This document shows, one piece after another, positions 9,067 to 18,588 of a DNA stretch of 41,867 nt; positions within the stretch are counted from its first letter, which is position 1, and every line of letters starts with the position of its first letter. Source of the DNA: Acinetobacter sp. (GTDB lineage Bacteria > Pseudomonadota > Gammaproteobacteria > Pseudomonadales > Moraxellaceae); the NCBI GenBank assembly GCA_030152275.1, contig JASLHF010000168.1, forward strand, positions 1 through 41,867. Reading direction: 5' to 3'. The notes below the pieces were generated by a model. That model did no database searches. It was not told where the DNA came from and saw only the letters and a program-made list of their open reading frames with translations. Made by a program: the position numbers and the translations under genes.

Positions 9067-9798
9067 ATGTTTGAAATCATTGATGCTTTAAAATACAAGT
9101 TAGATCAGCATCGTCCTCTTTCCTCTTCGATTGTTAAAAACCTACAGGAAGACCTGATTCTGCGCTGGACTTACCACTCCAATGCTATTGAAGGGAATAC
9201 TCTTACCCTAATGGAAACTAAGGTTGTTCTGGAGGGTATTACAGTTGGTGGAAAGGCATTAAGAGAACACTTTGAAGCAATCAACCATAGAAATGCAATC
9301 TTCTATGTCGAAGATATTATTCGTAAAAAAGAGCCTTTTTCAGAATGGCAGATTCGAAATATTCACCAACTTATTTTAAAAAATATTGATGATGAGAATG
9401 CTGGACGTTATCAACAGCAAAATGTACTGATTTCAGGTGCAACTTCCAATCCCCCAGACTATACGCTATTGAATGACAAAATGGCTCAGTTTGTAGACTG
9501 GTATAATACGGAAGCTCATCAGCTGCATCCCATTGAGTGAGCAGCCAAAGTACATGCTGACTTTGTCGGGATACATCCATTTATTGATGGTAATGGACGC
9601 ACATCTCGACTATTGATGAACTTAGAGTTAATGAAAGCGGGCTATCCGCCTTGTGTAATTACTGTTGAAAATCGCTTAGCTTACTATGAGGCTCTGGATC
9701 TGTGGATGGCACATGGTCAAACAAAAGCTTTCATTCATTTAGTTGCTGATGCCGTGCTTGAAGGATTTAAACCTTATCAAATTATTTTAAGTATCTGA
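9067..9798 (+). pseudogene. Fic-domain protein gene interrupted by an in-frame stop
   Basis: Fic proteins usually transfer AMP onto target proteins. The frame runs 157 codons, meets TGA at 9538-9540, then continues in the same frame for 85 codons to 9798. Read through, it gives a complete Fic protein of about 243 residues. The inhibitory-type motif SNAIEGN lies near residue 38 and the catalytic HPFIDGNGRTSR begins near residue 170, after the stop, so the upstream product alone lacks the active site. No shift is needed to restore it, so a single-base change explains it. A GAGG Shine-Dalgarno precedes the ATG, 66 bp after the integrase. The downstream half could be translated from an internal ATG (9613) but would lack the motif. 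Sequencing error is possible. Confidence 0.85.
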
Positions 9799-9933
9799 AA
9801 AAAAATTATTTTCAGAGTAGGTGAGTTTAGTTTAGTAAAATATAACGTAGATTTTTTAAGGCATCCAATAAACTCTACTAATAGTTTCTACCTAATCACA
9901 TATTATGGTTTTTATGCCAGTTTCAATTTATGA

Positions 9934-9962
9934 AGAGCTCTCGATAGAGTGCTCTATTTTGA
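9934..9962 (+). terminator. possible terminator between Fic remnant and the convergent coiled-coil gene
   Basis: AGAGC (9934-9938) pairs with GCTCT (9951-9955), and the stem continues inward after one mismatch. An ATTTTG tail follows on the plus strand. Weak T tract. Confidence 0.35.
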
Positions 9963-10733
9963 TTAAGAGTTCTGCTCAATCTTTAATTGATTTGTACCTA
10001 GTTGAGCCGAAGCATTATTTGGTAGCTGTGCATTCACATGCATCACCTGTTCAATATGCTCTATACGCTTTGAAATCACAGTATCAATATGGGCCTGCAT
10101 TTGTTTCTTACTTTCAACAACTGATGCAACAACCACATGACAACGTTCATTTAATCTCTTTAATTGTTCTGTCTTGAAATCAAAATGCTTTGCCATTTCT
10201 CGATCAATACCGCTCATATAGAGTTTACGACTGTCAGATTCCTCTGGAAATTTATTCGCCATCTCTAGCATTTGTGGAACTTTAGCAAACATGAAGTCAT
10301 CGTTTTCCATGTCCTTACTTAAATCAGCATACATCGACTCTACTTTCTGAATTTGCTCTTGACTACCATTTTCCAACAATACTAATCGCTCTTCAGCCAA
10401 GTGATTCACTTCTTTAAGCATTTGTAACATTGAAGCTTGCATTGCTTGGAAGCCTTTGCATCGCGCCTCAATCATGACCGCTTCTAGACGAGCATTGACT
10501 TGCATTAACTCAAGTTGAGCGTTCTTTACTAGATCGACACGCTCATTTTCCAGTTTAGCGACTTCTACTTTATCTGGATCATAATTGGTAGTTGTAGAGC
10601 TTGTAGAAGTAGATGTTGAATATGAACCACCATAATCGCTATCATGCCCATCTCCACTGCTACGCGAAGACCCGCCAAATACACTTTTCGCAAAACTAAT
10701 AGCCCCGCCAACTAAATCACCTAAAAAACTCAT
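9963..10733 (-). CDS. unrecognised coiled-coil protein, last gene of the hsd block
   Basis: 256 aa, not recognised. Residues 1-20 are a Gly/Phe-rich, mildly amphipathic stretch (MSFLGDLVGGAISFAKSVFG), followed by a Ser/Thr/Gly/Asp low-complexity segment to about residue 50. A largely helical, heptad-rich region fills about 54-160, with a second helical part near 185-235. There is no signal peptide or enzyme motif. The first 20 residues could touch the membrane. It begins 12 bp after the 688-aa coiled-coil gene and is surely co-transcribed with it. The pair follows hsdR directly, which suggests an accessory role in restriction or a separate defence unit; that is inference. Confidence 0.75.
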   Translation of the reverse strand: MSFLGDLVGGAISFAKSVFGGSSRSSGDGHDSDYGGSYSTSTSTSSTTTNYDPDKVEVAKLENERVDLVKNAQLELMQVNARLEAVMIEARCKGFQAMQASMLQMLKEVNHLAEERLVLLENGSQEQIQKVESMYADLSKDMENDDFMFAKVPQMLEMANKFPEESDSRKLYMSGIDREMAKHFDFKTEQLKRLNERCHVVVASVVESKKQMQAHIDTVISKRIEHIEQVMHVNAQLPNNASAQLGTNQLKIEQNS

Positions 10734-10745
10734 ATCTATCCCCTG

Positions 10746-12812
10746 TTATTTTTGCAATGCCTTACGCATTTTAAATATTAATGTGTTTACGTCTTTTTCT
10801 CGTTGTGCTAATGCTTCGCTATAACTCTGGGCATCCTGTAAACATGCTACTAAGTTTTGCTGCTGCACTTTGCGTAATTCTTCACTCATGATTAGAATAA
10901 CATCATCACGTTCAATGAGTTGCTCTTTAGCTAGAAAATCTGTGATTTGATTGACCACAACTTGCTGCCAAGCTTCACTAAAACGTATTAGCCAAATTTT
11001 TTGCGCCGTTGTTTTTGCATTAAAAATCACTTTTTCCAACTGCTGCATAAACTGGTGAACAAGCTTTGTTAACTCTTGCTCTTTCTCCAGCTTCTCCTGA
11101 CGGTGCCCATTAGGCTGAAATGCGTAAGTTGTATGAATCCCTAAACGTTTTTTTAAATAAAACTTATCCAATTCAATATGATACTGTTCAATACACGGCA
11201 GAACATCAAGTACGGTTTGTTCATCTATAAGTTTGTTTAAGCCAGCATCTAACAAAGGATGAATCTGTTTCAGAAGAGATAAACGTTCATTACGCCATTC
11301 AGCAAACCATTTTGCAATCTCTTCAGATTCGATACTATTATCTAGACCGAGTTGAATTAAGTCTTGCTGATATTTATCTACCAGAATGAAGTAATCTTCT
11401 GCAGATTTACGTAAAACACTTACAACCGCTTTCACAAAATCTAGCGATTGATCCAACCATTCCATTTCTTTTAATGTCTTGGTACAAAGTGTTGCAGTAT
11501 GTTCTGTAAGCAGCTCAAAACTTGGACGAAATTGTTGCTCAATTTGTGCCAACCCCACCAATGTATTGGTTTGCTCTAAATTGAGAGAAATCTGCTGAGA
11601 TTCTGAAAATAAATTAATTAAGTTTGAACGCAACGGCGTTAAGCCTATATCAAGACGTTTTTTTAGCTGTTGCAATTGCGATTCAAATAACTGCTTTTCT
11701 TCAGCAGTCACATTCATACTTACAGTTATCTTTTTATCTAGCTCCTGCTTTAATTCAAGGGCAATCTTCACTAGATCTAGATTGTCATTTTCCCATTCAT
11801 CAATTTTACCTAAAAGACTATTCAGCCATTTTTGTGCAGAAAGACTGTACTGCCACACAGATTTATTAATTTCATCAATATTATAGTTTTGTATTTCAAC
11901 AAGAAAGTCATAAGACATTTTACTCACATTTGATACCGCCGCATTTGACAGATCATCATAAGTTAGACCAAGATCCAAAAGTTTTTTCTCTAAATGCCTT
12001 TTTTCATAGTAAATTTCAAAAATGCTATTGTACTCATCACATTGTTTCTTAGCTATATTCGATCTGTTCTGATAATCAACATTGGATTCATTGTGAAACT
12101 GATCGAAGAAGGGCTCAAAAATCGGCATCCATCCTTTATCTATAAAGAAATTCAAAATTATTTTACTTTTTTCCCTTCCAATCATACTCGGATGATCTGG
12201 TAATAATTTTGGATTATTCAATACCCTCAGTACAGGGAATACACTATGGTTTAAGTAATTCTGATAACTTCCTGTGACATACCAAGAAAAAGAATCATTT
12301 GCGCTGAAGCCTGTTATATAGTTAATCTTTTTTAATTGGCCTAATTTATCTATATGCTTTGAAATAAATATGCCAGTCGCCTTAGATCCTCTAAATTTTT
12401 TTGGATAGTCCAATTTTAAATTATGTGAGCCTTGTTTAAAAAAATATGAGCCTTTAGTTCTATCAGTTTTCTCATCATAATAAAAAATCTCAGATAGAAT
12501 TTCCCATCGCCCTTTTTCAATATCGTTAGGCCCATAAGATTTTTTTACCTCGTGCCATTCACGATAGGCAACGTGTTTAACGTGGCTAAAATTTGGAAAT
12601 AAAAAACCAGTTCTGCGATCAAATACAACAAATGGCTTATTTTTAAAAGTAAACCAATTCTGCTCTTCTATAGCCTCATATAAAGTATTCTCCACATCAC
12701 CATAAGCAAGTAGTTTCTGATTTACTTCGATTAACTGCACTTTTAATACATTTATTTCTTTTTGATCGTCATATTTGATTTTGGAAACCGTATTCACATT
12801 ACCCCCTAACAT
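10746..12812 (-). CDS. large unrecognised coiled-coil protein downstream of hsdR
   Basis: 688 aa, not recognised. After a short coiled-coil start, a mixed alpha/beta region (about 40-260) has aromatic motifs such as WFTFKNKPFVVFDRRTGFLF, WEILSEIFYYDEKT and GFSANDSFSWYVTG. From about 265 to the end the protein is nearly all helical, with long heptad stretches (EEKQLFESQLQQLKKRLDIG, for example). I see no Walker box, nuclease or membrane segment. The ATG abuts the hsdR stop (TAA-ATG), so translation is coupled. A GTG at 12797 (codon 6) has a better ribosome site (AGGGGGT) and may be the true start, giving 683 aa. It forms a two-gene unit with the 256-aa gene. Confidence 0.78.
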   Translation of the reverse strand: MLGGNVNTVSKIKYDDQKEINVLKVQLIEVNQKLLAYGDVENTLYEAIEEQNWFTFKNKPFVVFDRRTGFLFPNFSHVKHVAYREWHEVKKSYGPNDIEKGRWEILSEIFYYDEKTDRTKGSYFFKQGSHNLKLDYPKKFRGSKATGIFISKHIDKLGQLKKINYITGFSANDSFSWYVTGSYQNYLNHSVFPVLRVLNNPKLLPDHPSMIGREKSKIILNFFIDKGWMPIFEPFFDQFHNESNVDYQNRSNIAKKQCDEYNSIFEIYYEKRHLEKKLLDLGLTYDDLSNAAVSNVSKMSYDFLVEIQNYNIDEINKSVWQYSLSAQKWLNSLLGKIDEWENDNLDLVKIALELKQELDKKITVSMNVTAEEKQLFESQLQQLKKRLDIGLTPLRSNLINLFSESQQISLNLEQTNTLVGLAQIEQQFRPSFELLTEHTATLCTKTLKEMEWLDQSLDFVKAVVSVLRKSAEDYFILVDKYQQDLIQLGLDNSIESEEIAKWFAEWRNERLSLLKQIHPLLDAGLNKLIDEQTVLDVLPCIEQYHIELDKFYLKKRLGIHTTYAFQPNGHRQEKLEKEQELTKLVHQFMQQLEKVIFNAKTTAQKIWLIRFSEAWQQVVVNQITDFLAKEQLIERDDVILIMSEELRKVQQQNLVACLQDAQSYSEALAQREKDVNTLIFKMRKALQK

Positions 12813-15800
12813 TTAAACTATTTTATAAAAACTTTTCTGTTCTTTACTCACCAACACATCATAAATAATGTGCGCAAACTGCCTCATCTTGGCAGGGTCA
12901 CTCATCAACTGCGTCATTTGCTCCATATGCGCGGCATTGCTGTCTAACACGGCGTCATCCAAAGCACTATCAAACTCACCTAACATGGCTTGTTCACGCG
13001 TATTGTTCTGAATCTGCTTCATCATGCGGGTGTTTTCAGACATCTTGTCTGCCACAGTATGAACATAGTTAATCATGTCTTGATCAGTGAGCTTGTCGGT
13101 AATGAATAATTCATTCACACGCCCCAAAATCACCGATAAAAAGTCTTCCTTCTTATCCTTCGCCTTGGCAGTCCCCATGTCATTCGCGGGTTCTAGCTTA
13201 TGCTCGGTACTGTCGGCTTTAAGCTGAATATCTTGTTGGCGTAGCTTAGACAAACGATAATGACTCATCGCCACATTACTCAAATCAATCTCATCTTCAT
13301 CAGCAACTTGTTCACGTAATAATGGGCGTAAATTACGTGCAAATAGGCTGAGTTTTTCTAGCTCTTTATCGTCATACTCGACAATCTGGGACATGAACTC
13401 GTAGAAACGGGTAAAACTACCCAAATCCTTCTTGAAGATTTCTAAGGCATCACGTGCCTTTTTCGCCTCTGCAAACTCATTCTCTGCATTAGCAATCAAC
13501 ACAGCATCCCCTGTCTGCTTGCAGCGCTCTAAACGGTTCTTGGTCACATCGTAGTCGTTCACCGCAGCACTATAACGTTGCTGCCAACGTTGCAAAGCAG
13601 GTTTACAGATATTGGCAAGTGCCGCATTAGATTTGTTCTTGCTATAGAACGCTTCGACAAACTGCTCGACTTCATTCCACAAGAAAATTCGTGCAGCTTT
13701 CAGCTTTTCAAACAGATCATAGATTTGATCTGGATTCGACACATCTGCCAATTCCGCCGTTTGGTAATAGGGCTGGAAGGCATCCAAAATATCTTGCGGC
13801 TCATTAAAGAAATCGAGGACAAAGGTGCCTGATTCAGCCTTACCAGGATAAGTACGGTTTAAACGCGATAAGGTCTGCACACACTCCACCCCACCCAGCT
13901 TTTTATCCACGTACATGGCACAGAGCTTCGGTTGATCGAAACCAGTCTGGAACTTGTTCGCCACAATCATCACCTGAAAGTCATCGCTGTCAAATGCCTT
14001 ACGCATTTCACGCCCTTTCAAGTTCGGGTTCATGTTGCTTTCTGTGAATTTCTGCCCAAGTAAGTGACTGCTGTCAGCATCATTCGCGGTGAACTCGACT
14101 TCACCCGAAAATGCTACCATGGCTTGGATGTGGGTATATTTCTGTTCAGTGATGTATTTATCAAAGGCTTGTTTATAACGGACTGCTTCTTTACGTGAAC
14201 TGGTGACTACCATGGCCTTTGCCTGACCATTCAGTAAGCCCATGATGTTCTTTTTAAAATGTTCAATGATCACGCGGACTTTTTGCGAGATATTGTGGTC
14301 ATGCAAGCGTACCCATTGATTGAGTTTAACCTTGGCTTTCTTGGCATCAACCTGATCATCTTTTTCTTCAATCTTCTGCTTGAGCTTATAGATGACCTTA
14401 TAGTTGGTGTAGTTCTTCAACACATCCAAAATAAAGCCTTCTTCAATCGCTTGGCGCATGGAATAGACATGATAGGCTTCAGGCTTATTGCTCTTAGATG
14501 GCGGTAGCTCTGGATTCAGTAAGCGTCCAAACAGTTGTAAGGTTTTATCCTTTGGCGTTGCGGTAAAGGCATAGAAACTTAAATTCTGGCTACCTTTACG
14601 CGATGCCATCACTGCATCCAGTACATCTTCAGACGTGAGCTGGTCATCTTCGTCATGCTCTTCCAACATCAAGGTTTCTTTGAGCTGTCGTGCGGTAGAA
14701 CCACTTTGTGATGAATGCGCTTCATCGGCAATCACGGCGTATTTACGCTCTTTTAAGCTGGTACTGTTCTCAATCGCGCGGAGTACAAATGGGAAGGTCT
14801 GAATGGTCACAATAATAATCGGCTGTGCCATCTCTAGGGCTTTTGCCAATTTCTCCGACTTGGAGCCATCGCCTTCTTTATTGTTGATGCGTCCGACCAC
14901 ACCATCGGCATGTTCAAACTGGTAAATGGTGTCTTGTAACTGGGCATCCAAAATGGTTCGATCCGTCACCACAATCACTGAATCGAACATTTTGTGATTG
15001 TTGGCATCGTACAGGCTAGAAAGTTGATGCGCCGTCCATGCAATCGAGTTGGACTTGCCCGAACCTGCACTGTGCTGAATCAGGTATTTTTGCCCTGTGC
15101 CTTCTGTTAAGGAATCTTCAACCAGTTTGGTCACCACTTTCCACTGATGGTAACGTGGGAAAATCAGGCTTTCTTTTTTATATTTCCGCCCTTCCCAATC
15201 TTCCTTTTCTTCAATCTGTAAATGAATGAAGTTCCCCACGATATTCAGCAAGCTGTCTGGGGTCAGCACTTCATTCCACAAATAACCTGTGGCGTATTCA
15301 TTCACATCTTCAGGTACATCATTGCCTGCACCCTGTACTGTTGTGCCTTTGTTAAATGGCAAGAAATAGGTACTGTCCCCATTTAAGTGAGTTGCCATAT
15401 ACACTTCATACTGACTCACCGCAAAGTGCACCAATGCCCCACGTTTAAAGCTGAGTAATGGTTCAGGTTTGTTGGTTTCAGGGTCTTTCGGTAGACGCGT
15501 TTTTTTGTACTGCGTCATGGCATTTTGTACGGCTTGTTTAAACTCAGATTTAAGTTCCATGGTTGCCACAGGAAAACCATTGATAAACAGCACCAAGTCG
15601 ATACGCCATTTTTTGGCTTGTTTGCCAGTCGCTTCGAGTTCTGCTTGGGTGGCGTATGGGCTATACACCAGTTCGGGCACTACTCGGCAAATGTTGTGTT
15701 TATAGTTTGCATTCAGTTCAGGGTTTAAGCCATGTTCGGGTTTAAACTGGCAAAATGAAAAACGGGTGCCACGGGTTTTAAGTCCATGACGTAATACGCC

Positions 15801-16097
15801 CAAGGTGCCATAACTCCGTGATTCGATATCTGTGGCATTGATGTCGGCTTTTTTAAGCTGCGCCACCACCGTGTCTAAAAAATGGCGTTCCGTGTCATTT
15901 GGGAAGATGTTTTGAAACTTCTGCCATTCTTTGGCTTGGGTGCTTTGTACAAAGGTTAAAACGTCTTGTTCGTAAAGTGCTTTTTCACGGTGATACCCTT
16001 GTGGTGAACCGAGCTGCCAGCCATGGCTTTGCATTTGCGTAATAATGTCTTGTTGAAAGATGGTCTCTAAAGTTACATCCGATCTCATTGTTTCCAT
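12813..16097 (-). CDS. hsdR: type I restriction endonuclease, R subunit
   Basis: Motor and nuclease subunit of the HsdRMS complex; it translocates and cuts unmethylated DNA. The N-terminal nuclease domain shows a PD-(D/E)xK-type site: D168 in RIDLVLF and E182-x-K184 in MELKSEF (numbered from a GTG at 16100). The superfamily 2 helicase core follows, with Walker A AGSGKS (345-350) and DEAH (459-462). Motif VI-like sequence is in QTLSRLNRTYPG, and the C-terminal ~300 residues are helical for M-subunit contact. Length is about 1094 aa, normal for the family. The ATG at 16097 sits after AGAGGGG; GTG 16100 or ATG 16088 are alternatives. All motifs look intact. It lies 27 bp after abi. Confidence 0.95.
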   Translation of the reverse strand: METMRSDVTLETIFQQDIITQMQSHGWQLGSPQGYHREKALYEQDVLTFVQSTQAKEWQKFQNIFPNDTERHFLDTVVAQLKKADINATDIESRSYGTLGVLRHGLKTRGTRFSFCQFKPEHGLNPELNANYKHNICRVVPELVYSPYATQAELEATGKQAKKWRIDLVLFINGFPVATMELKSEFKQAVQNAMTQYKKTRLPKDPETNKPEPLLSFKRGALVHFAVSQYEVYMATHLNGDSTYFLPFNKGTTVQGAGNDVPEDVNEYATGYLWNEVLTPDSLLNIVGNFIHLQIEEKEDWEGRKYKKESLIFPRYHQWKVVTKLVEDSLTEGTGQKYLIQHSAGSGKSNSIAWTAHQLSSLYDANNHKMFDSVIVVTDRTILDAQLQDTIYQFEHADGVVGRINNKEGDGSKSEKLAKALEMAQPIIIVTIQTFPFVLRAIENSTSLKERKYAVIADEAHSSQSGSTARQLKETLMLEEHDEDDQLTSEDVLDAVMASRKGSQNLSFYAFTATPKDKTLQLFGRLLNPELPPSKSNKPEAYHVYSMRQAIEEGFILDVLKNYTNYKVIYKLKQKIEEKDDQVDAKKAKVKLNQWVRLHDHNISQKVRVIIEHFKKNIMGLLNGQAKAMVVTSSRKEAVRYKQAFDKYITEQKYTHIQAMVAFSGEVEFTANDADSSHLLGQKFTESNMNPNLKGREMRKAFDSDDFQVMIVANKFQTGFDQPKLCAMYVDKKLGGVECVQTLSRLNRTYPGKAESGTFVLDFFNEPQDILDAFQPYYQTAELADVSNPDQIYDLFEKLKAARIFLWNEVEQFVEAFYSKNKSNAALANICKPALQRWQQRYSAAVNDYDVTKNRLERCKQTGDAVLIANAENEFAEAKKARDALEIFKKDLGSFTRFYEFMSQIVEYDDKELEKLSLFARNLRPLLREQVADEDEIDLSNVAMSHYRLSKLRQQDIQLKADSTEHKLEPANDMGTAKAKDKKEDFLSVILGRVNELFITDKLTDQDMINYVHTVADKMSENTRMMKQIQNNTREQAMLGEFDSALDDAVLDSNAAHMEQMTQLMSDPAKMRQFAHIIYDVLVSKEQKSFYKIV

Positions 16098-16124
16098 CAC
16101 CCCTCTTAATCTTAAAATATCTTT

Positions 16125-17042
16125 CTATTTTTTTATCTGCCAGATTGGATAACTTTGCCAATCTTCAGGAAAGCCCATATATGCTTTGGATATGTTGGCA
16201 TGCGACAACAAAAGATCAATCAAACGCTGACGCCATGTATGTTGTAGAGTAATTTTATCCATAAAGTACAAGAGAAAAACCAAGCTATTATACAATTTAC
16301 GATCTGCTGAAGTCGTTTGATCAAAATTGCACTGCTGCGCTAAGCCCAAAGGTTTATTTCTAGGTTTCGCAATGGTTTTCGTAAATTTACGATTCCATAG
16401 CCGTGAGTGATGTGCACAGGTATTTCGCAAATACACGAGATGGTGTAATAAACCTTCAAATTGCTTTTCATCACAATCAAAGTGACTCGAAATTGCTGTG
16501 CGTGTTTGTTTCGGAGCAAGTGACTGATACCATTTAGAAAGCTGCCCAAAACTCATCACTTCACAAGTTGCCCAAATAGGTGGTAAGTCAGGATCATCAT
16601 AGGTACGTTTATAATGATCTATAAATACTTCATCGGCTCGGTCTATCTCGCCCTTTAACGATTCTAATAATTTTTCCCATCTAAATAGGGGTTTAAAATA
16701 TTGCGGATGCATAAATGCATGTGCACCATGCCGATGTGCAAGCTCATAGGCAAATCGGGTTCGAATCGCCACTTCAATCCGTTCGATTGCATCGAGTACC
16801 AAGAGCCTGAGTTCACGGTCAAAAACATAGATTTCCCACACCTGTTCAAAATGCGTGTTTTCTTTAAAACAGTGGGGTGAATGGGTCTGTTCAAACGGTA
16901 GCCAATAAGCACCCAAACGGTAGTAATTGACTTGGGTTAAATGAAAAATTGCTTTTTGTTCATCGTTAACAACCATACCGCGAGATTTTAAAATCTCCAG
17001 TTGCTCGGAAAATGTTTTTGGCAGCTTATTAAATGGTTTCAT
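16125..17042 (-). CDS. Abi family protein (AbiD/AbiF-like, HEPN RNase)
   Basis: Abortive-infection protein of the Abi_2 family, related to lactococcal AbiD/AbiF. It opens with KPFNKLPKTFSEQLEILKSR, then VNYYRLGAYWLPFE and DRELRLLVLDAIERIEVAIR, all typical. The HEPN catalytic motif Rx4H is present as R206-NTCA-H211, within LRNTCAHHSRLWNR, so ribonuclease activity is likely. The 305-aa length is normal. It sits between hsdS and hsdR, in the same direction, behind a terminator-like hairpin, and 27 bp ahead of hsdR. In this position it may act as a back-up when restriction is defeated, as anticodon nucleases do beside type I systems; that link is inference. Confidence 0.88.
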   Translation of the reverse strand: MKPFNKLPKTFSEQLEILKSRGMVVNDEQKAIFHLTQVNYYRLGAYWLPFEQTHSPHCFKENTHFEQVWEIYVFDRELRLLVLDAIERIEVAIRTRFAYELAHRHGAHAFMHPQYFKPLFRWEKLLESLKGEIDRADEVFIDHYKRTYDDPDLPPIWATCEVMSFGQLSKWYQSLAPKQTRTAISSHFDCDEKQFEGLLHHLVYLRNTCAHHSRLWNRKFTKTIAKPRNKPLGLAQQCNFDQTTSADRKLYNSLVFLLYFMDKITLQHTWRQRLIDLLLSHANISKAYMGFPEDWQSYPIWQIKK

Positions 17043-17111
17043 ACGGCATTACCTGCACATTGAGGTAATTGCCTGTATGTAGCGTCATGATTATATTTTG
17101 GTACAGCAGAA

Positions 17112-17163
17112 AAAAGTAACCCGACAGTTTGAGGATGCAATTGCTTGCCTAGCCTTGTCGGGT
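17112..17163 (-). terminator. terminator or attenuator between hsdS and abi
   Basis: Read on the minus strand, ACCCGACA (17163-17156) pairs perfectly with TGTCGGGT (17126-17119). A 29-base loop holds the palindrome GCAATTGC, and TACTTTTTTC follows. It would cut hsdMS transcripts before abi-hsdR, or regulate read-through. Confidence 0.6.
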
Positions 17164-17256
17164 GTTGTTGAGCGTATTGTGCAACTTTGTGCGTTTTTGT
17201 GCAATGGCTTTTTGTTCGCATTTGAGAACAGATTTGTATAAAGCACGCGGAGAGTA

Positions 17257-18588
17257 TCATGCACCAAACTCCACATCTACTTCATTATTTTTATTGCGAT
17301 TTTCCCAGTTACGGACATCAATTTTGCCTGTCACGGCTGCTGAGATAAGCGCTGTACGGCGTTCTTTAATTATTTCGATTGCCCATTTTACTTTATTAAT
17401 TAAATTATCTATCTCTTCCAACTTTTTATCTAAGTAATATACGATTTCATTTTGTTCTTGAATTGAAGGTAATACGACTTTCCAAGCTTTAATATGACCT
17501 TGCGATACTTTAGCCATAGTCATACTTGCCCCCCTAGCATCTAATTCTATTTGAGTTCTGCCATTACTAGATAAAAGCCAATAGCATAAGAATTCATTAG
17601 CTACATCTGTGGTAGTATTTAATCGATACACTAGATCAGACATCATTATTTGTGATTGAGGCCCATTCTTAACTACACAAGCATCAGCAACCAACAAAGG
17701 AGTATTTGCACGAGTTACAAGCAAATCACCCTTACGAACACTGTACTTTTCTTCTAACTGACTTTTGAAATCTAATGTCTTCGACTCAGATTCAATAAAT
17801 TTCCCTTTTTTTACTGCACTAATCTTGAGTACACCATACTCACCGTCTTGTGGTGGTTGGTTTTGCGCTATTGGACTATTACCTTGTTCAATAGAATTCA
17901 AAACTCTTTGAATATTGACGATTTTCCAATGCTCAGGCACTTCCCCCAACCACTCCACACCCGAATCTTTCATCGGCACATTTGGATGTAAACCTTTAGT
18001 TACTGCATGACTAATCACCGCTTGGCGTTTTTCTTTCAGCAGTTCAATCAGTTTTTCTTGTTTGGTTATGAGGATGTCAATTTGTGCGGTTTCATTGTCA
18101 AGGAAGTCAACTACATGATTCTGTTCTTTAACTGTCGGAAGTGAAAATTCAAAATTAAGAAATTGTGGCAATCTTAAAGAATCAACGGTTGATTTTGCAT
18201 TACCCTCTAAAGCAACTTTATAAAAATTTGAAGATAGATGGTAGTAAACGAATCTACCTGTCACAGCTCCAAAGTCATAAAGCATGTACACCCGCTGATG
18301 AAAATCAAATTTACCTTTATAGTAATGATAAACCTTGCCTACACCGACACCATCACCAGCAGTCAAAACAGCTTCACAATCAGCCCCAATACTATTAATT
18401 CTTTCAACTGTCTGAGATCTCACAAAGAAAGGATATTTCCCATCTTCAACCGCATTAACTGTATCTTTACTACCTGTTGTAACCTTACATAAATATTTAA
18501 GTTTCTTTACTTGCCAACTTTTAGGTATCTCCCCTAGCCACTCAACACCCGAATCTTGATATTCAGCATATTTTTGATACTTCACCAT
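17257..18588 (-). CDS. hsdS: type I restriction-modification specificity subunit
   Basis: Recognises the bipartite DNA target for both methylation and cutting. The 443-aa protein has two target-recognition domains (about 20-150 and 220-360), each followed by a helical spacer ending in a KERRxA or KEKRxA-type stretch (IELLKEKRQAVISHAVTKG and IEIIKERRTALISAAVTGK). Each half begins with the same DSGVEWLGE[IV]P motif (about residues 12 and 207), giving the usual pseudo-twofold repeat. The two recognition domains differ in sequence, so the target should be asymmetric. Its ATG overlaps the hsdM stop by one base (TAATG). The sequence recognised cannot be read from the protein. Confidence 0.95.
   Translation of the reverse strand: MVKYQKYAEYQDSGVEWLGEIPKSWQVKKLKYLCKVTTGSKDTVNAVEDGKYPFFVRSQTVERINSIGADCEAVLTAGDGVGVGKVYHYYKGKFDFHQRVYMLYDFGAVTGRFVYYHLSSNFYKVALEGNAKSTVDSLRLPQFLNFEFSLPTVKEQNHVVDFLDNETAQIDILITKQEKLIELLKEKRQAVISHAVTKGLHPNVPMKDSGVEWLGEVPEHWKIVNIQRVLNSIEQGNSPIAQNQPPQDGEYGVLKISAVKKGKFIESESKTLDFKSQLEEKYSVRKGDLLVTRANTPLLVADACVVKNGPQSQIMMSDLVYRLNTTTDVANEFLCYWLLSSNGRTQIELDARGASMTMAKVSQGHIKAWKVVLPSIQEQNEIVYYLDKKLEEIDNLINKVKWAIEIIKERRTALISAAVTGKIDVRNWENRNKNNEVDVEFGA

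Noticed and set aside
9538..9540. TGA in the Fic gene as selenocysteine or programmed read-through
   Set aside because: No selenocysteine element is visible after it, Fic enzymes do not use Cys at this point, and a point mutation is simpler.
9905..10177. 90-aa plus-strand ORF after the Fic remnant
   Set aside because: Most of it overlaps the end of the 256-aa coiled-coil gene on the other strand, and its translation has no family resemblance; it is a shadow.
17039..17276. Short ORFs in the hsdS-abi gap
   Set aside because: They run through the terminator hairpin, have no good ribosome site and poor composition.
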